Source: Streptomyces sp. ICC1
GTDB taxonomy: Bacteria > Actinomycetota > Actinomycetes > Streptomycetales > Streptomycetaceae
Direction: 5' to 3'
Assembly: GCF_003287935.1 (NCBI RefSeq)
Contig: NZ_CP030287.1
Coordinates: 5,535,022 to 5,599,021, forward strand
DNA length: 64,000 bases
The notes beneath the pieces were generated by a model. It saw nothing but the letters and a program-made list of their open reading frames with translations, did not search any database and was not told where the DNA came from. The stretch's first letter is position 1, and the number at the start of each line of letters is the position of its first letter. Made by a program: the position numbers and the translations under genes. Of the stretch, positions 46,798-56,120 are shown piece after piece.

Positions 46798-48043
46798 ATG
46801 GACGAACGGGGGGCCGTGACGGCCTGGCACGAGCCCCCGGCTGGACCACGGACATCCCCAGGTACGGCTGGCGGCCGCGCGGGCCGTGCTGCTGGCCGCC
46901 CCCGGCGGGGCGCAGGGCACGGGCCGGCGTATCGCCGGGGCGTTCGCGGAGATCGGTACCGGCGCCCTGCCGCAAACGCCTTGGTGGCCCTACGGCTACA
47001 CGCCGATGGAGCGGTACCAGGAACAGCTCGCGGCCCATCCGCGGGAGGCGCGGGCCCTGGTCGACGGTCTGGTCCGGCATCCGGACCCGAGCCTGCGGGC
47101 GGAGGCCGTGCGGGCGGCCGGGAAGCAGCTGCACCACTGGCGGAGCCCGTCGCCGCACCTGTGGGAGACGGTCGCCGCCGGGCTGGAGGACGAGGTCGAG
47201 GTCTCCGACGCCGCGCTCAAGGTGCTCGCCAGGAGCGGCGGGGCGGCGGCCCCGTTCGCGGACCGGATCGTCCGCGCCGTCGCACGCACCGGCTCCTCGG
47301 ACTGGACGCGCTCCCACGCCGCGGTGCGGGCGCTGGTCCGTATCGAGGACCCGCGGGCTTCCCGCCACTACCTCGAGCACTTCGACCATTCCCTCCTCGA
47401 AGTCCTGCCGCTGCCCGCGCACTGGGCGGCGGACCTGTTCCCGGCCTTCCGCGAGCGGCTCGCCGAAGGCCCCGAGGCGCGGGGCGCCGACAAGCTCCTG
47501 CCGCTCCTCGCCGAGTGGGGCCCGGCCGCGGCCCCGGCGGCGCCCGAACTGGCCGGCCTGCTGGACACCGGGCACGCCCGGCCCGCGGCCGAGGCCCTCG
47601 GGCGGATCGGACCGGCCGCGTCGGCCGCCGCCGACGCGCTCGCCGCGCTCGCCCGGGGCGATACGAGCCCGTGGCGCTTCGGCCCGGGCACCGAACGCTC
47701 GCCGAAGCCGTGGCAGGGGGCGCAGACCGCCGCCTGGGCGCACTGGCGGATCACCGGCGACCCGGCCCCGGCCGTGGCGGCCCTGCTTCCGGAGCTGCGG
47801 CCACTGGACGGGCACGCCCTCTCCCCGCTGGTCCTGCGGGCCGTGCGGGCCCTGGGCGCGGTCGGCCCGCCCGCCGCGGCCGCCCTGCCCGTGCTCCGCG
47901 CGGTTCTCGCCTCGGAGCGCCGCTCCTGCGCGGACATCCTCTGGGACGAGGAGCTGTGCCGGGCCGCGCGGGAGGCACTGGAGGAGATCGAAGGCCCCCG
48001 AGCCGCCCGCCGACCGCCGCCCGCCGCCCGGTCACAGCACTAG
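46798..48043 (+). CDS. HEAT-repeat protein, with probable frameshift near 46834-46838
   Basis: HEAT-type helical repeats run through the chain (PDPSLRAEAVRAAGKQLHHW, EVSDAALKVLARSGGAAAPF, HARPAAEALGRIGPAASAAA), predicting a protein-binding solenoid. The intact frame begins only at GTG 46886, inside a repeat: the codons before it encode RLDHGHPQVRLAAARA, typical HEAT sequence, but without a start. Removing one C from the run at 46834-46838 joins this to MDERGAVTAWHEP starting at ATG 46798. Without the shift the protein is 385 residues (46886-48043). The stop overlaps that of the SDR gene by four bases. Confidence 0.75.
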
Positions 48044-48816
48044 CCGACGTCAGCCGGGGGCCGGCGCTTGCGGGCCATCTTGCGGGCCACGAAGGTGCGC
48101 GGGAGGTGGCGGGCGGCCAGGGCGTACGCCTGGTAGCGGCGGCCGGTGATGCTCACCGGGCGGCGCCGGGCCAGGTCCTTCAGGGCCCGGGCCACCACGT
48201 CGCGCGGTTCCAGCCACACCGCGTCGCGCAGGGCGCTGACGTCCATCCCGGCGCGCTCCTGGAACTCGGTGCGGGTGAATCCGGGCACCACCGCCAGCAC
48301 GCGGACCCCGTACGGCTCCATGTCCACGCGCAGCGACTCGCTGAAGGCCGTGACCCAGGCCTTCGCGGCGCCGTACGTGCCGGTCGGCAGCAGTCCGGCC
48401 ACCGAGGAAACGTTGAGCACGGCGCCGCGGCGGCGCTCGCGCAGGCCCGGCAGTACCGCGTGCGTGAGCCGGAGCGGGACCTTGACCAGCAGGTCGAGCA
48501 TCCGTTCCTCGTCCTCGACCGGGCTGTACGGGAAGGGCGCCGGGAGCCCGAAGCCCGCGTTGTTGACCAGGATGTCGACGGGCCGGGCCGGGTCCGCGAG
48601 CCGGTCGGCGACGGCCTCCAGGCTGTCGGCATCGAGCAGGTCGGCGGGCAGCACCTCGCAGACGGAGCCGAATTCCCGGGCCAGTTCCTCGGCCACGTCC
48701 TCCAGGCGGGACTTGTCGCGGGCGACGAGGACGAGGTCGCAGCCCTTGGCCGCGAAGCCGCGGGCGAAGGCCGCGCCGAGTCCGGCGCTGGCCCCTGTGA
48801 TCAGTACGGTGGTCAA
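48040..48816 (-). CDS. SDR-family oxidoreductase of an ImmA/MAB_1171c module
   Basis: A 258-residue classical SDR with TTVLITGASAGLGAAFARGF (cofactor glycine motif), the NNAG motif (DILVNNAGFGLP), the active-site serine (NVSSVAGLLP) and a YxxxK in YGAAKAW. It starts at a TTG codon with GGAAG upstream, only 7 bases after the stop of the MAB_1171c-type gene, so it belongs to that operon. In the related operon at 10.9-13.7 kb the third gene is an amidohydrolase. The substrate is unknown. Confidence 0.88.
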   Translation of the reverse strand: MTTVLITGASAGLGAAFARGFAAKGCDLVLVARDKSRLEDVAEELAREFGSVCEVLPADLLDADSLEAVADRLADPARPVDILVNNAGFGLPAPFPYSPVEDEERMLDLLVKVPLRLTHAVLPGLRERRRGAVLNVSSVAGLLPTGTYGAAKAWVTAFSESLRVDMEPYGVRVLAVVPGFTRTEFQERAGMDVSALRDAVWLEPRDVVARALKDLARRRPVSITGRRYQAYALAARHLPRTFVARKMARKRRPPADVG

Positions 48817-48823
48817 GAGTCGT

Positions 48824-50020
48824 TCACTTCCTGGCGGTTGCTGGGGTGAAAGCGGTGGCGGCGGACGAGGTGTAGGCCCGGGCGACGTCCACGAGGAACC
48901 GCGCCTCGCCCTCCAGGTCTCCGCTCTCGGCCGAGGTCTGGATGGCCGCGGGGAGCTCCAGCGCGTCGCCCTCGCCCCGCTGTTGCGGGATCCCGGCCAA
49001 CTTCGCCCGCCGCGCCTCCTTCAGTACGCAGGCCAGCGCGGCGGCGGTGCGCCCCGCTTCGGGGACGCCGCTCCCCGCGACGTGGCCGCGGGCGAGCTCC
49101 GGCACGCCCGGGGCGACGTACTCACCCAGGATCAAGATGGCGTCGCGGGTCTCGATGACCTTGCGGTAGACGAGCAGGTTGCGCGGGACCGGCGGCCACA
49201 GCAGTTCCAGCAGCCGGGCGGCACGCGGCTTGTTGAGGGCGACGTGCGGGACGGCGTGGACCAGGTCGCGCCACAGCGGCCACAGCCGCCAGGCGGTGGC
49301 GATGTCGGCGGCCGTGCCGCGGAAGGTGAACAGCGTCGGGACGAGGATCGCGGCGGCGCGCACCAGTCCGTGTGCGTTCATCAGCAGCGGGTTGGCGGGC
49401 ATCGCCCAGGTGGCACCGAAGAGCGCTTTGAGCAGGTAGACGAGCCAGAACACCCCGGCGAGCGCGGTGCCGAGGCCGAACAGCCGCAGTCCGACGGCGA
49501 GGCCGCGGCTCTCGGTGCGCCGGCTGTAGCGCCAGCAGACGGACACGCAGACGGTGTTGGCGAGCAGGTGCGCGGAGATCAGCACCAGCCAGTAGGAGAG
49601 GGAGGGCACCGGGTCGCCCGCCGGCGGGATGGTGTGCGTGCCGTGGGCCGGCGCGGCCGCGTCCAGCGCGACGAGTGCGGCCAGCCAGAGCACCGTGCCG
49701 GCGCCGGAGGCGATCTGGAGCCTGCGGCCCCGGGTGGCGGAGGCCACGAAGTAGAGCACGGCGCCCGCCGACAGGACGCCGATGAGGTTGCGGACCAGCC
49801 CGATGGTGTGCGCGTAACCCGGGTCGCGGGCCATGGCGTACGCGACGACGTCGGGCAGGTTCAGGGTCATCGCGGCGGCGGCGGTGGCGACCGCGAGCCA
49901 CAGGCCCCGCTGGTGCGGGGCGCGCAAGGCGCCGGGGGCGCGGAGCAGGACGGCCGCCCAGAGGCAGACGACGCTGGGGACGGCGAGCGCGTCGCCCAGG
50001 GCCAGGAGGTCAGAAGCCAT
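48824..50020 (-). CDS. MAB_1171c-family integral membrane protein (second copy)
   Basis: A 398-residue membrane protein with about seven helices in its first 240 residues (SVVCLWAAVLLRAPGALRAP, LSYWLVLISAHLLANTVCVS) and a soluble C-terminal half containing AWRLWPLWRDLV and YRKVIETRDAILIL. The latter correspond to WRLEPLWVLL and RRVVECRDGLVRIS in the copy at 12070-13179. Identity is low, so they are distant paralogues, not a recent duplication. Its ATG lies 11 bases inside the metallopeptidase gene. Listed as a putative transporter family; function unproven. Confidence 0.75.
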   Translation of the reverse strand: MASDLLALGDALAVPSVVCLWAAVLLRAPGALRAPHQRGLWLAVATAAAAMTLNLPDVVAYAMARDPGYAHTIGLVRNLIGVLSAGAVLYFVASATRGRRLQIASGAGTVLWLAALVALDAAAPAHGTHTIPPAGDPVPSLSYWLVLISAHLLANTVCVSVCWRYSRRTESRGLAVGLRLFGLGTALAGVFWLVYLLKALFGATWAMPANPLLMNAHGLVRAAAILVPTLFTFRGTAADIATAWRLWPLWRDLVHAVPHVALNKPRAARLLELLWPPVPRNLLVYRKVIETRDAILILGEYVAPGVPELARGHVAGSGVPEAGRTAAALACVLKEARRAKLAGIPQQRGEGDALELPAAIQTSAESGDLEGEARFLVDVARAYTSSAATAFTPATARK

Positions 50021-50576
50021 GGCGGCCCGGCCCCCGTCCGCGCCGCTCGTAGCCCATCGCGGACTCCAGCCGGGCGAGCGTGTCCCGGTCGCCGGCGCCG
50101 TGGGCGTGGTGCGGGCCGGGTGCCGTCGTGCGGGTGCGGATCATGCTGGCGAGCATCTCCGCCTCCTGCTCCTGACGGGTGGTGTAGTTGGTGCGCCCCA
50201 GCACCGTGGGCACCTGCCCGCCGTCCTCGCCGCCCCCGGAGGGGTCTGCCGTCTCCCGGGCGCCATCGGCGCCCCCGGCGTCCAGCGAATGGTGCCCGAA
50301 GAGGATGTGGCCGATCTCGTGGAGCACGATGTGCTCCCGGTGCAGCGGGGTGGTCTGGGCCTCGTAGAAGACGTAGTCGATGCTGGCGGTGCCGACCCAC
50401 AGCCCGCACACCCCGGATTCCGCCGCTTCCCTGGGCAGCGGGTGCAGCCGGATGGGGCGGCCCCGCTGCTCGGCTATCCGCTCGCACAGCACGTCGAGGG
50501 AGAACGGGTGCGTCAGTTCAAGACGACCGAGAATCGCCTCGCACCGTTTGCGCAGACTGGGTTGAGGGTGGCGCAT
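50010..50576 (-). CDS. ImmA/IrrE-like metallopeptidase (second copy)
   Basis: A 188-residue protein with HEIGH (HExxH zinc motif) in HREHIVLHEIGHILFGHH and the ImmA-like N-terminal helix RKRCEAILGRLELTHPFSLD. A Gly/Asp-rich insert follows, then a helix with EQEAEMLASMI, where a glutamate could be the third zinc ligand. ATG at 50576 has AGAGGG upstream and is preferred over the longer frame. It overlaps the MAB_1171c-type gene by 11 bases. First gene of the three-gene operon. Known relatives relieve XRE-type repression by proteolysis. Confidence 0.75.
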   Translation of the reverse strand: MRHPQPSLRKRCEAILGRLELTHPFSLDVLCERIAEQRGRPIRLHPLPREAAESGVCGLWVGTASIDYVFYEAQTTPLHREHIVLHEIGHILFGHHSLDAGGADGARETADPSGGGEDGGQVPTVLGRTNYTTRQEQEAEMLASMIRTRTTAPGPHHAHGAGDRDTLARLESAMGYERRGRGPGRHGF

Positions 50577-50700
50577 GTGTTCCCTCTTCGGACCCTTTCT
50601 CGGGCAACGTCGATAGGCGTGCGTGGGCAGGGGCATGACGTCCTTTGCCTTCAAGTGCCTTCAAGGCGAACTCGGAAGTGCGGCCCTGAGCGGGAAACAC

Positions 50701-50734
50701 GGACGCCCGTTCGCCGAAAGACGAACGGGCGTTC
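50701..50734. terminator. Long hairpin between the Tex and metallopeptidase genes
   Basis: Arms at 50701-50713 and 50722-50734 pair over 13 positions (one G-T) around the 8-base loop CCGAAAGA. It lies upstream of the metallopeptidase operon and about 95 bases beyond the Tex stop, so it could end the tex transcript only if that came from the other side; more likely it is a leader or insulating structure. The remainder of 50577-50827 has no gene. Confidence 0.5.
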
Positions 50735-50827
50735 CACCATGCCTACAGATCTTGTAAGGGAGTTGGCAAGGTATGTCCCCATGTAGGGAACCTATTCGGC
50801 CAATCCGTCACACGCTGCCACGAACCG

Positions 50828-53320
50828 TCAGCGCTTGCGCCCGCCCCGCTCCTCGGGGTTGGTGAGACCGGCGCGGCGCAGGGCGTCGGCCATCGCGCTG
50901 TTGGCGGGGGCCGCGCCGCCCTGGCCGCCCTGGCCGCCCTGTCGCTGGCCACCGCCCTGGCCGCCCTGTCGCTGACCCCGGCCGCCGTCGCGGGAACCGC
51001 CCTGGCCGCCTTGACCTCCCTGGCCGCCCTGGCCGCCCGCCGCGCCGCGCTGCTGCGGCGGCCGGCCGCCGCGCCGCTCGCCCCGCTCGGTGCGCTCCTC
51101 GCGCTGCTTCGGCGCGCCGCCCCCGCCGCGCTCGCCCCGTTCGCCGCGCTCCGACTCGTCCTCCAGCCGCAGCGTCAGCGAGATCCGCTTGCGCGGGATG
51201 TCCACGTCCATGACCTTCACCCGGACGATGTCACCGGGCTTGACCACGTCCCTGGGGTCCTTGACGAAGGTCTTCGACAGGGCCGAGACGTGGGCCAGGC
51301 CGTCCTGGTGGACGCCGATGTCGATGAAGGCGCCGAAGGCGGCCACATTGGTGACCACGCCCTCCAGGATCATCCCGGGCGCCAGGTCGCCGATCTTCTC
51401 GACGCCCTCCTTGAAGGTCGCCGTCTTGAAGGCCGGACGCGGGTCGCGGCCCGGCTTCTCCAGCTCGCGCAGGATGTCCGTGACCGTCGGCAGGCCGAAG
51501 GAGTCGGTGACGAACTGCTCCGGGCGCAGCGAGCGCAGCACGCCGGTGTTGCCGATCAGCGCCGCGACCTCGCTGCCCGCCGTCTTGCCCATGGAGCGGA
51601 CCACGGGATACGCCTCGGGGTGCACGCTGGAGGAGTCCAGCGGGTCGTCCCCGTCGCGGATCCGCAGGAAGCCCGCGCACTGCTCGTACGCCTTCGGGCC
51701 GAGCCGGGCCACGTCCTTGAGCCCCTTGCGGTTGCGGAAGGGGCCGTTGGCGTCGCGGTGCGCGACGATGTTCTCGGCGAGACCGCCGCTGATGCCCGAA
51801 ACGCGCGAAAGCAGCGGTGCGGAGGCGGTGTTGACGTCGACCCCGACGCCGTTCACGCAGTCCTCGACGACCGCGTCGAGCGAGCGCGAGAGCTTCATCT
51901 CGGACAGGTCGTGCTGGTACTGGCCCACCCCGATGGACTTGGGGTCGATCTTGACGAGCTCGGCGAGCGGGTCCTGCAGGCGCCGCGCGATGGAGACCGC
52001 GCCGCGCAGCGACACGTCCATGTCCGGCAGTTCCTGCGAGGCGAAGGCGGACGCCGAGTACACGGAGGCGCCGGCCTCCGAGACCATCACCTTGGTGAGC
52101 TTCAGCTCGGGGTGGCGGGTGATGAGGTCCGCGGCGAGCTTGTCGGTCTCGCGGGAGGCGGTGCCGTTGCCGATGGCGACGAGCTCGACCGCGTGCTCCT
52201 CGGCGAGGCGGGCCAGCTTGGCGAGGGAATCGTCCCACTTGTTGGCGGGCACGTGCGGGTAGACCACCTCGGTGGCCACCACCTTGCCGGTGGCGTCCAC
52301 GACGGCGACCTTCACACCGGTGCGGAAGCCCGGGTCCAGGCCGAGCGTCGCACGGGTGCCGGCCGGGGCGGCGAGCAGCAGGTCGCGCAGGTTGGACGCG
52401 AAGACCCGTACCGCCTCGTCCTCGGCCGCGGCGCGCAGCCGCGTACGGAGGTCGATGCCGAGGTGGACCTGGATCTTCGTGCGCCAGGCCCAGCGGACGG
52501 TGTCGGCGAGCCACTTGTCGCCGGGGCGGCCGCGCTCGTTGATGCCGAAGCGGCGGGCGACCATGCCCTCGTACGTGGAGGGCCCCGGGACCTCGCTCGG
52601 CTCCTCCGGTTCCAGGGTGAGGTCGAGCACGTCCTCCTTCTCGCCGCGGAGCAGGGCGAGCACGCGGTGGGAGGGGAGCGCGGTGAACGGCTCGGTGAAG
52701 TCGAAGTAGTCGGAGAACTTGGCGCCCGCCTCCTCCTTGCCCTCGCGGACCTTCGCGGCGAGCCGGCCGCGGCCCCACATGCGCTCGCGCAGTTCGCCGA
52801 TGAGGTCGGCGTCCTCGCCGAACTTCTCGGTGAGGATGGCGCGGGCGCCCTCCAGGGCGGCGGCCGGGTCGGCGACGCCCTTGTCGGCGTCCACGAACGC
52901 CGCGGCCCGGGCCGCCGGTTCCGCCGAGGGGTCGGCCAGCAGGGCTTCGGCGAGCGGTGCCAGGCCGGCCTCGCGGGCGATCTGGGCCTTGGTGCGGCGC
53001 TTGGTCTTGAAGGGGAGGTAGATGTCCTCCAGCCGGGCCTTGGTGTCGGCCGCGTTGATGCGGGCCTCCAGTTCGGCGTCGAGCTTGCCCTGCTCGCGCA
53101 CGGAGGAGAGGACCGCCGCGCGCCGGTCCTCCAGCTCGCGCAGGTAGCGCAGCCGTTCCTCGAGGGTGCGCAGCTGGGCGTCGTCGAGCATCTCGGTCGC
53201 TTCCTTGCGGTAGCGAGCGATGAACGGCACGGTCGAGCCGCCGTCGAGCAGCTCGACGGCGGACTTGACCTGCCGCTCCCGTACGCCGAGCTCCTCGGCG
53301 ATCCTGCCTTCGATGGACAT
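50828..53320 (-). CDS. tex: Tex-family RNA-binding transcriptional accessory protein
   Basis: About 830 residues. Order: N-terminal helical Tex domain (IARYRKEATEMLDDAQLRTL), YqgF/RNase H-like domain (LGLDPGFRTGVKVAVVDATG), helix-hairpin-helix region (VNTASAPLLSRVSGISGGLA), and a C-terminal S1 RNA-binding domain (GVVTNVAAFGAFIDIGVHQD). A tail of ~85 residues is built of Gly/Gln/Arg repeats (GGQGGQGGQGG), disordered and probably RNA-binding, longer than in E. coli Tex. ATG 53320 or GTG two codons upstream may start it. Tex binds nucleic acids and influences transcription. Confidence 0.95.
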   Translation of the reverse strand: MSIEGRIAEELGVRERQVKSAVELLDGGSTVPFIARYRKEATEMLDDAQLRTLEERLRYLRELEDRRAAVLSSVREQGKLDAELEARINAADTKARLEDIYLPFKTKRRTKAQIAREAGLAPLAEALLADPSAEPAARAAAFVDADKGVADPAAALEGARAILTEKFGEDADLIGELRERMWGRGRLAAKVREGKEEAGAKFSDYFDFTEPFTALPSHRVLALLRGEKEDVLDLTLEPEEPSEVPGPSTYEGMVARRFGINERGRPGDKWLADTVRWAWRTKIQVHLGIDLRTRLRAAAEDEAVRVFASNLRDLLLAAPAGTRATLGLDPGFRTGVKVAVVDATGKVVATEVVYPHVPANKWDDSLAKLARLAEEHAVELVAIGNGTASRETDKLAADLITRHPELKLTKVMVSEAGASVYSASAFASQELPDMDVSLRGAVSIARRLQDPLAELVKIDPKSIGVGQYQHDLSEMKLSRSLDAVVEDCVNGVGVDVNTASAPLLSRVSGISGGLAENIVAHRDANGPFRNRKGLKDVARLGPKAYEQCAGFLRIRDGDDPLDSSSVHPEAYPVVRSMGKTAGSEVAALIGNTGVLRSLRPEQFVTDSFGLPTVTDILRELEKPGRDPRPAFKTATFKEGVEKIGDLAPGMILEGVVTNVAAFGAFIDIGVHQDGLAHVSALSKTFVKDPRDVVKPGDIVRVKVMDVDIPRKRISLTLRLEDESERGERGERGGGGAPKQREERTERGERRGGRPPQQRGAAGGQGGQGGQGGQGGSRDGGRGQRQGGQGGGQRQGGQGGQGGAAPANSAMADALRRAGLTNPEERGGRKR

Positions 53321-53443
53321 CGTCACTGTGCGGTCCCGCCTGCCTTCGTACGTGTACGTGGTGCTGCTGCGTGCTGCGTCGGAAGGCTGCCAATTGTGGC
53401 AGGTGGCGGCGCCGGACGTCGGGAGCCTTGTCCGTCCGGGGTC

Positions 53444-54307
53444 TCAGGCCTTGCCGAGGAGGTCCCCGGGGAAGGCTCCGCCGACGTAGGCCTGGATCGC
53501 GAAGCCGCCGCCGATCTCCGCGAGCCGGGCGAGTCCGGCCGCGCCGAGGTGCTCGTACGGAGCCTCGTCCAGGCGGTCGGTCTCCGTCTCCAGCGCCTCG
53601 CGCAGCTCCGTTCCGGCGGGGGTGAGCGCGCCCTCGGCGTCGAGGACGCCGCGCTCGCGCAGCCGGCCGGTGGCCGCGTCCAGGTCCGACTGGTCCCAGC
53701 CTCGGATGATCTTGAGGTACTTCGGGGTCATGCCGTGGCCGGTGGCCGTGTGGCTGACCAGGGCCTCGACGGGGTCCAGGCCGACGGTGAGCAGGGCGAC
53801 GAGGTGGCCGTCGCCGCGGTGCTCGCGCAGGAGGGTGGTGGCGTGCCAGAGCTTGAGGTGCGGCTCCTCGGGTACGGGGAGGTCCGCGTGGGCGGAGTAA
53901 AGGGTGCGGGCGTGCCGGGTGCAGCCCTCGGTCGCGCGCATCGCGAGCTCGGCGGCCTCGGCGATCTCGGGGGACCCGATGGTCTCGGCGCCGAGCAGCC
54001 GGCGCAGCGTGGCGTCGGCGGCCCGCAGCCGGGCCGCGAGGACCTGCTCGGGGGTGGCGGTGTCCCAGACTGCGGGCAGGTGCCGGGCGACCAGGTCGTG
54101 GCGGTAGTTGTAGAAGGTGGAGGTCACCGTGCCGGCGCCGACCGCGCCCATGGCGGCGGACCGGGAGGAGAGGTTGACGGCGTGGGGATCGGTGATCCCC
54201 AGGGTGGCGAACTCCTTGCCGAGGTCGGGCGAGAAGTAGACGGTGGCGTGCAGCGGGTTGATCGCTCCGTGCCAACAACGGCGGGCGGCGTGCGCGGGAA
54301 TGGTCAT
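53444..54307 (-). CDS. SCO6745-family protein
   Basis: A 287-residue protein of the SCO6745 (SalK-like) family, common in actinobacteria. Recognisable parts are HAARRCWHGAINPLHATVYF at the start, MGAVGAGTVTSTFYNYRHDL, LKLWHATTLLREHRGDGHLV and the winged-helix-like C-terminal part (RGWDQSDLDAATGRLRERGV, LTPAGTELREALETETDRL). The C-terminal half resembles MarR-type DNA-binding domains, but the family role is not established. It is a single gene with an ATG at 54307. Confidence 0.8.
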   Translation of the reverse strand: MTIPAHAARRCWHGAINPLHATVYFSPDLGKEFATLGITDPHAVNLSSRSAAMGAVGAGTVTSTFYNYRHDLVARHLPAVWDTATPEQVLAARLRAADATLRRLLGAETIGSPEIAEAAELAMRATEGCTRHARTLYSAHADLPVPEEPHLKLWHATTLLREHRGDGHLVALLTVGLDPVEALVSHTATGHGMTPKYLKIIRGWDQSDLDAATGRLRERGVLDAEGALTPAGTELREALETETDRLDEAPYEHLGAAGLARLAEIGGGFAIQAYVGGAFPGDLLGKA

Positions 54308-54522
54308 GCCGGGCAGGCTACCGACTGCTTGGTATGCACAGAAGAGCGGATCCGGTAGTGGGGAGGCGCCTTCCGGCCGCGCCCCGTTGCGCGCGCGGTG
54401 CGCATACGCCCTGTGACGGCCGAATGGCGATCGTGTGACAGCAGGGGCCATGGACATGACGTGGGGCGGCAGGGGTGAATACGGTCGAACGGAAGCCACT
54501 CCCCTACCCATTGGAGTCAAAG

Positions 54523-56067
54523 GTGCACCGCAAAGTCATCGCCCCGAGCGTGCTCGCCGCTTCCCTCCTGCTGGTGATCCCGGCGTCGGCGGCGAGTTCG
54601 GGTCCGGGCGCCCCGGGTATCGGCGATCCCTATTACCCGGCCAGCGGCAACGGGGGCTACGAGGTCTCCCACTACGACCTGCGTCTGCAGTACCAGCCCA
54701 AGACGGACCTGCTGGAGGGCACCGCCACCCTGCTGACCACCGCCAAGCAGGACCTGTCCCGCTTCAACCTCGACTTCGGCCTTGAGGTCAGCGAGATCCG
54801 GGTCAACGGCGTCAAGGCGAAGTTCGCCAAGTCCGGGACCCAGGAGCTCGAGGTCACCCCGGCCTCCCCGCTCCAGCGGGGCAAGCAGTCCTCCGTGGTC
54901 GTCAAGTACGCGGGCAAGCCCTCGGAGTTCAAGGTCGACGGCTGGTCGGCCTGGCAGCGCACCCCGGACGGCGGCATCGCCGCGCAGGAGCCCGACTCGG
55001 CGGTCTGGTGGTTCCCGAGCAACGACCACCCGCTCGACAAGGCCACCTTCGACGTCTCCGTCAACGTGCCGGACGGCACCCAGGCCATCAGCAACGGCGT
55101 CCTGCAGTCGCAGAGTTCGCGCCTGGGCTGGACCCGGTACAACTGGCGTTCGAACAAGCCGCAGGCCACGTACCTCGCCACCCTGGCGATCGGCAAGTTC
55201 GACATCACCACCGACAAGACGTCGAGCGGCCTGCCGATCCTGAACGCCTACAGCCGGGACCTCGGCGACAACGCGGGCGCGGCGCGGGCCAGCGTGGAGC
55301 GGACCGGCGAGGTCGCGGAGTGGCTGGAGGGGGTCTTCGGCCCGTACCCCTTCAACGCGCTGGGCGGCTACGTGCCGAACGTGCCCAGTGGTTTCGCCCT
55401 GGAGACGCAGACCCGGCCCTTCTACAGCCCCCGGCAGTTCGCCAACGGTTCGAACGTCTCGGTGGTCGTGCACGAGCTGGCGCACCAGTGGTACGGCGAC
55501 AGCGTGTCCGTCGAGGGCTGGAAGGACATCTGGATCAACGAGGGCTTCGCCCGCTACAGCCAGTGGCTGTGGTCGGAGAAGGAGGGCGAGGGCACCGCGC
55601 AGGAGCTCGCCGACTGGGCGTACGGGCTGCGTACGGCGGAGGACCCGTTCTGGCAGGTCAAGCCGGGTGACCCGGGTCCGGAGAACCAGTTCCACGGGGC
55701 CGTCTACGACCGCGGCGCGATCGCCGTCCAGGCGCTGCGCAACCAGATCGGCGACGAGAAGTTCTTCCAAATCCTCAAGGGCTGGCCGACCGAGCGCGCC
55801 TACGGCAACGCCAAGGTCGGCGACTTCGTCCGCTACGCCGAGAAGGTCTCGGGCAAGCCGCTCGCGCAGCTCTTCGAGACCTGGCTCTACACCCCGGGCA
55901 AGCCGGACGCCGCGGCGCTGAACCCGACCGCGGCCCCGAAGCCGTCGATGCCGACGACCAAGGCCCCGGGCGCACGCACCCAGGAGGCCCCGGCCGCCAA
56001 GCCCGCGGCCGAGCCGAAGTCCTGGAAGAAGATCGCGGCGACGGACACGGTCCACGAGGGCCACTGA
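54523..56067 (+). CDS. Secreted M1-family zinc metallopeptidase
   Basis: A 514-residue exported aminopeptidase-like enzyme. A Sec signal (APSVLAASLLLVIPASAA, to about residue 25) is followed by the M1 beta-domain (YEVSHYDLRLQYQPKTDLLE) and the gluzincin active site HELAHQWYGD with the second glutamate in INEGFARYSQW. The usual GxMEN exopeptidase signature is not seen; the corresponding position reads GFALET. A Pro/Ala/Lys-rich tail ends the protein. GTG at 54523 has GGAG upstream and puts the signal at the N-terminus; the longer ORF start does not. Confidence 0.9.
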   Translation: MHRKVIAPSVLAASLLLVIPASAASSGPGAPGIGDPYYPASGNGGYEVSHYDLRLQYQPKTDLLEGTATLLTTAKQDLSRFNLDFGLEVSEIRVNGVKAKFAKSGTQELEVTPASPLQRGKQSSVVVKYAGKPSEFKVDGWSAWQRTPDGGIAAQEPDSAVWWFPSNDHPLDKATFDVSVNVPDGTQAISNGVLQSQSSRLGWTRYNWRSNKPQATYLATLAIGKFDITTDKTSSGLPILNAYSRDLGDNAGAARASVERTGEVAEWLEGVFGPYPFNALGGYVPNVPSGFALETQTRPFYSPRQFANGSNVSVVVHELAHQWYGDSVSVEGWKDIWINEGFARYSQWLWSEKEGEGTAQELADWAYGLRTAEDPFWQVKPGDPGPENQFHGAVYDRGAIAVQALRNQIGDEKFFQILKGWPTERAYGNAKVGDFVRYAEKVSGKPLAQLFETWLYTPGKPDAAALNPTAAPKPSMPTTKAPGARTQEAPAAKPAAEPKSWKKIAATDTVHEGH

Positions 56068-56089
56068 CCTGCGGCCACTGACCTGCGGC
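56062..56089. repeat. 14-bp tandem duplication at a stop codon
   Basis: CACTGACCTGCGGC occurs twice back to back (56062-56075, 56076-56089). The first copy carries the TGA stop of the M1 peptidase and the second another TGA. A recent slippage duplication. Confidence 0.85.
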
Positions 56090-56090
56090 C

Positions 56091-56120
56091 GCGCCGGTAC
56101 CCCTCAGGGGGTGCCGGCGC
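56091..56120. terminator. Bidirectional hairpin terminator
   Basis: Arms 56091-56103 and 56108-56120 pair over 13 positions (one G-T) with a 4-base loop. It sits between the convergent M1 peptidase and DUF2236 genes and includes the end of the latter. Confidence 0.75.

Noticed and set aside
50740..50784. A 15-codon reading frame after the hairpin near tex
   Set aside because: Too short, no convincing ribosome site, and no coupling to another gene.
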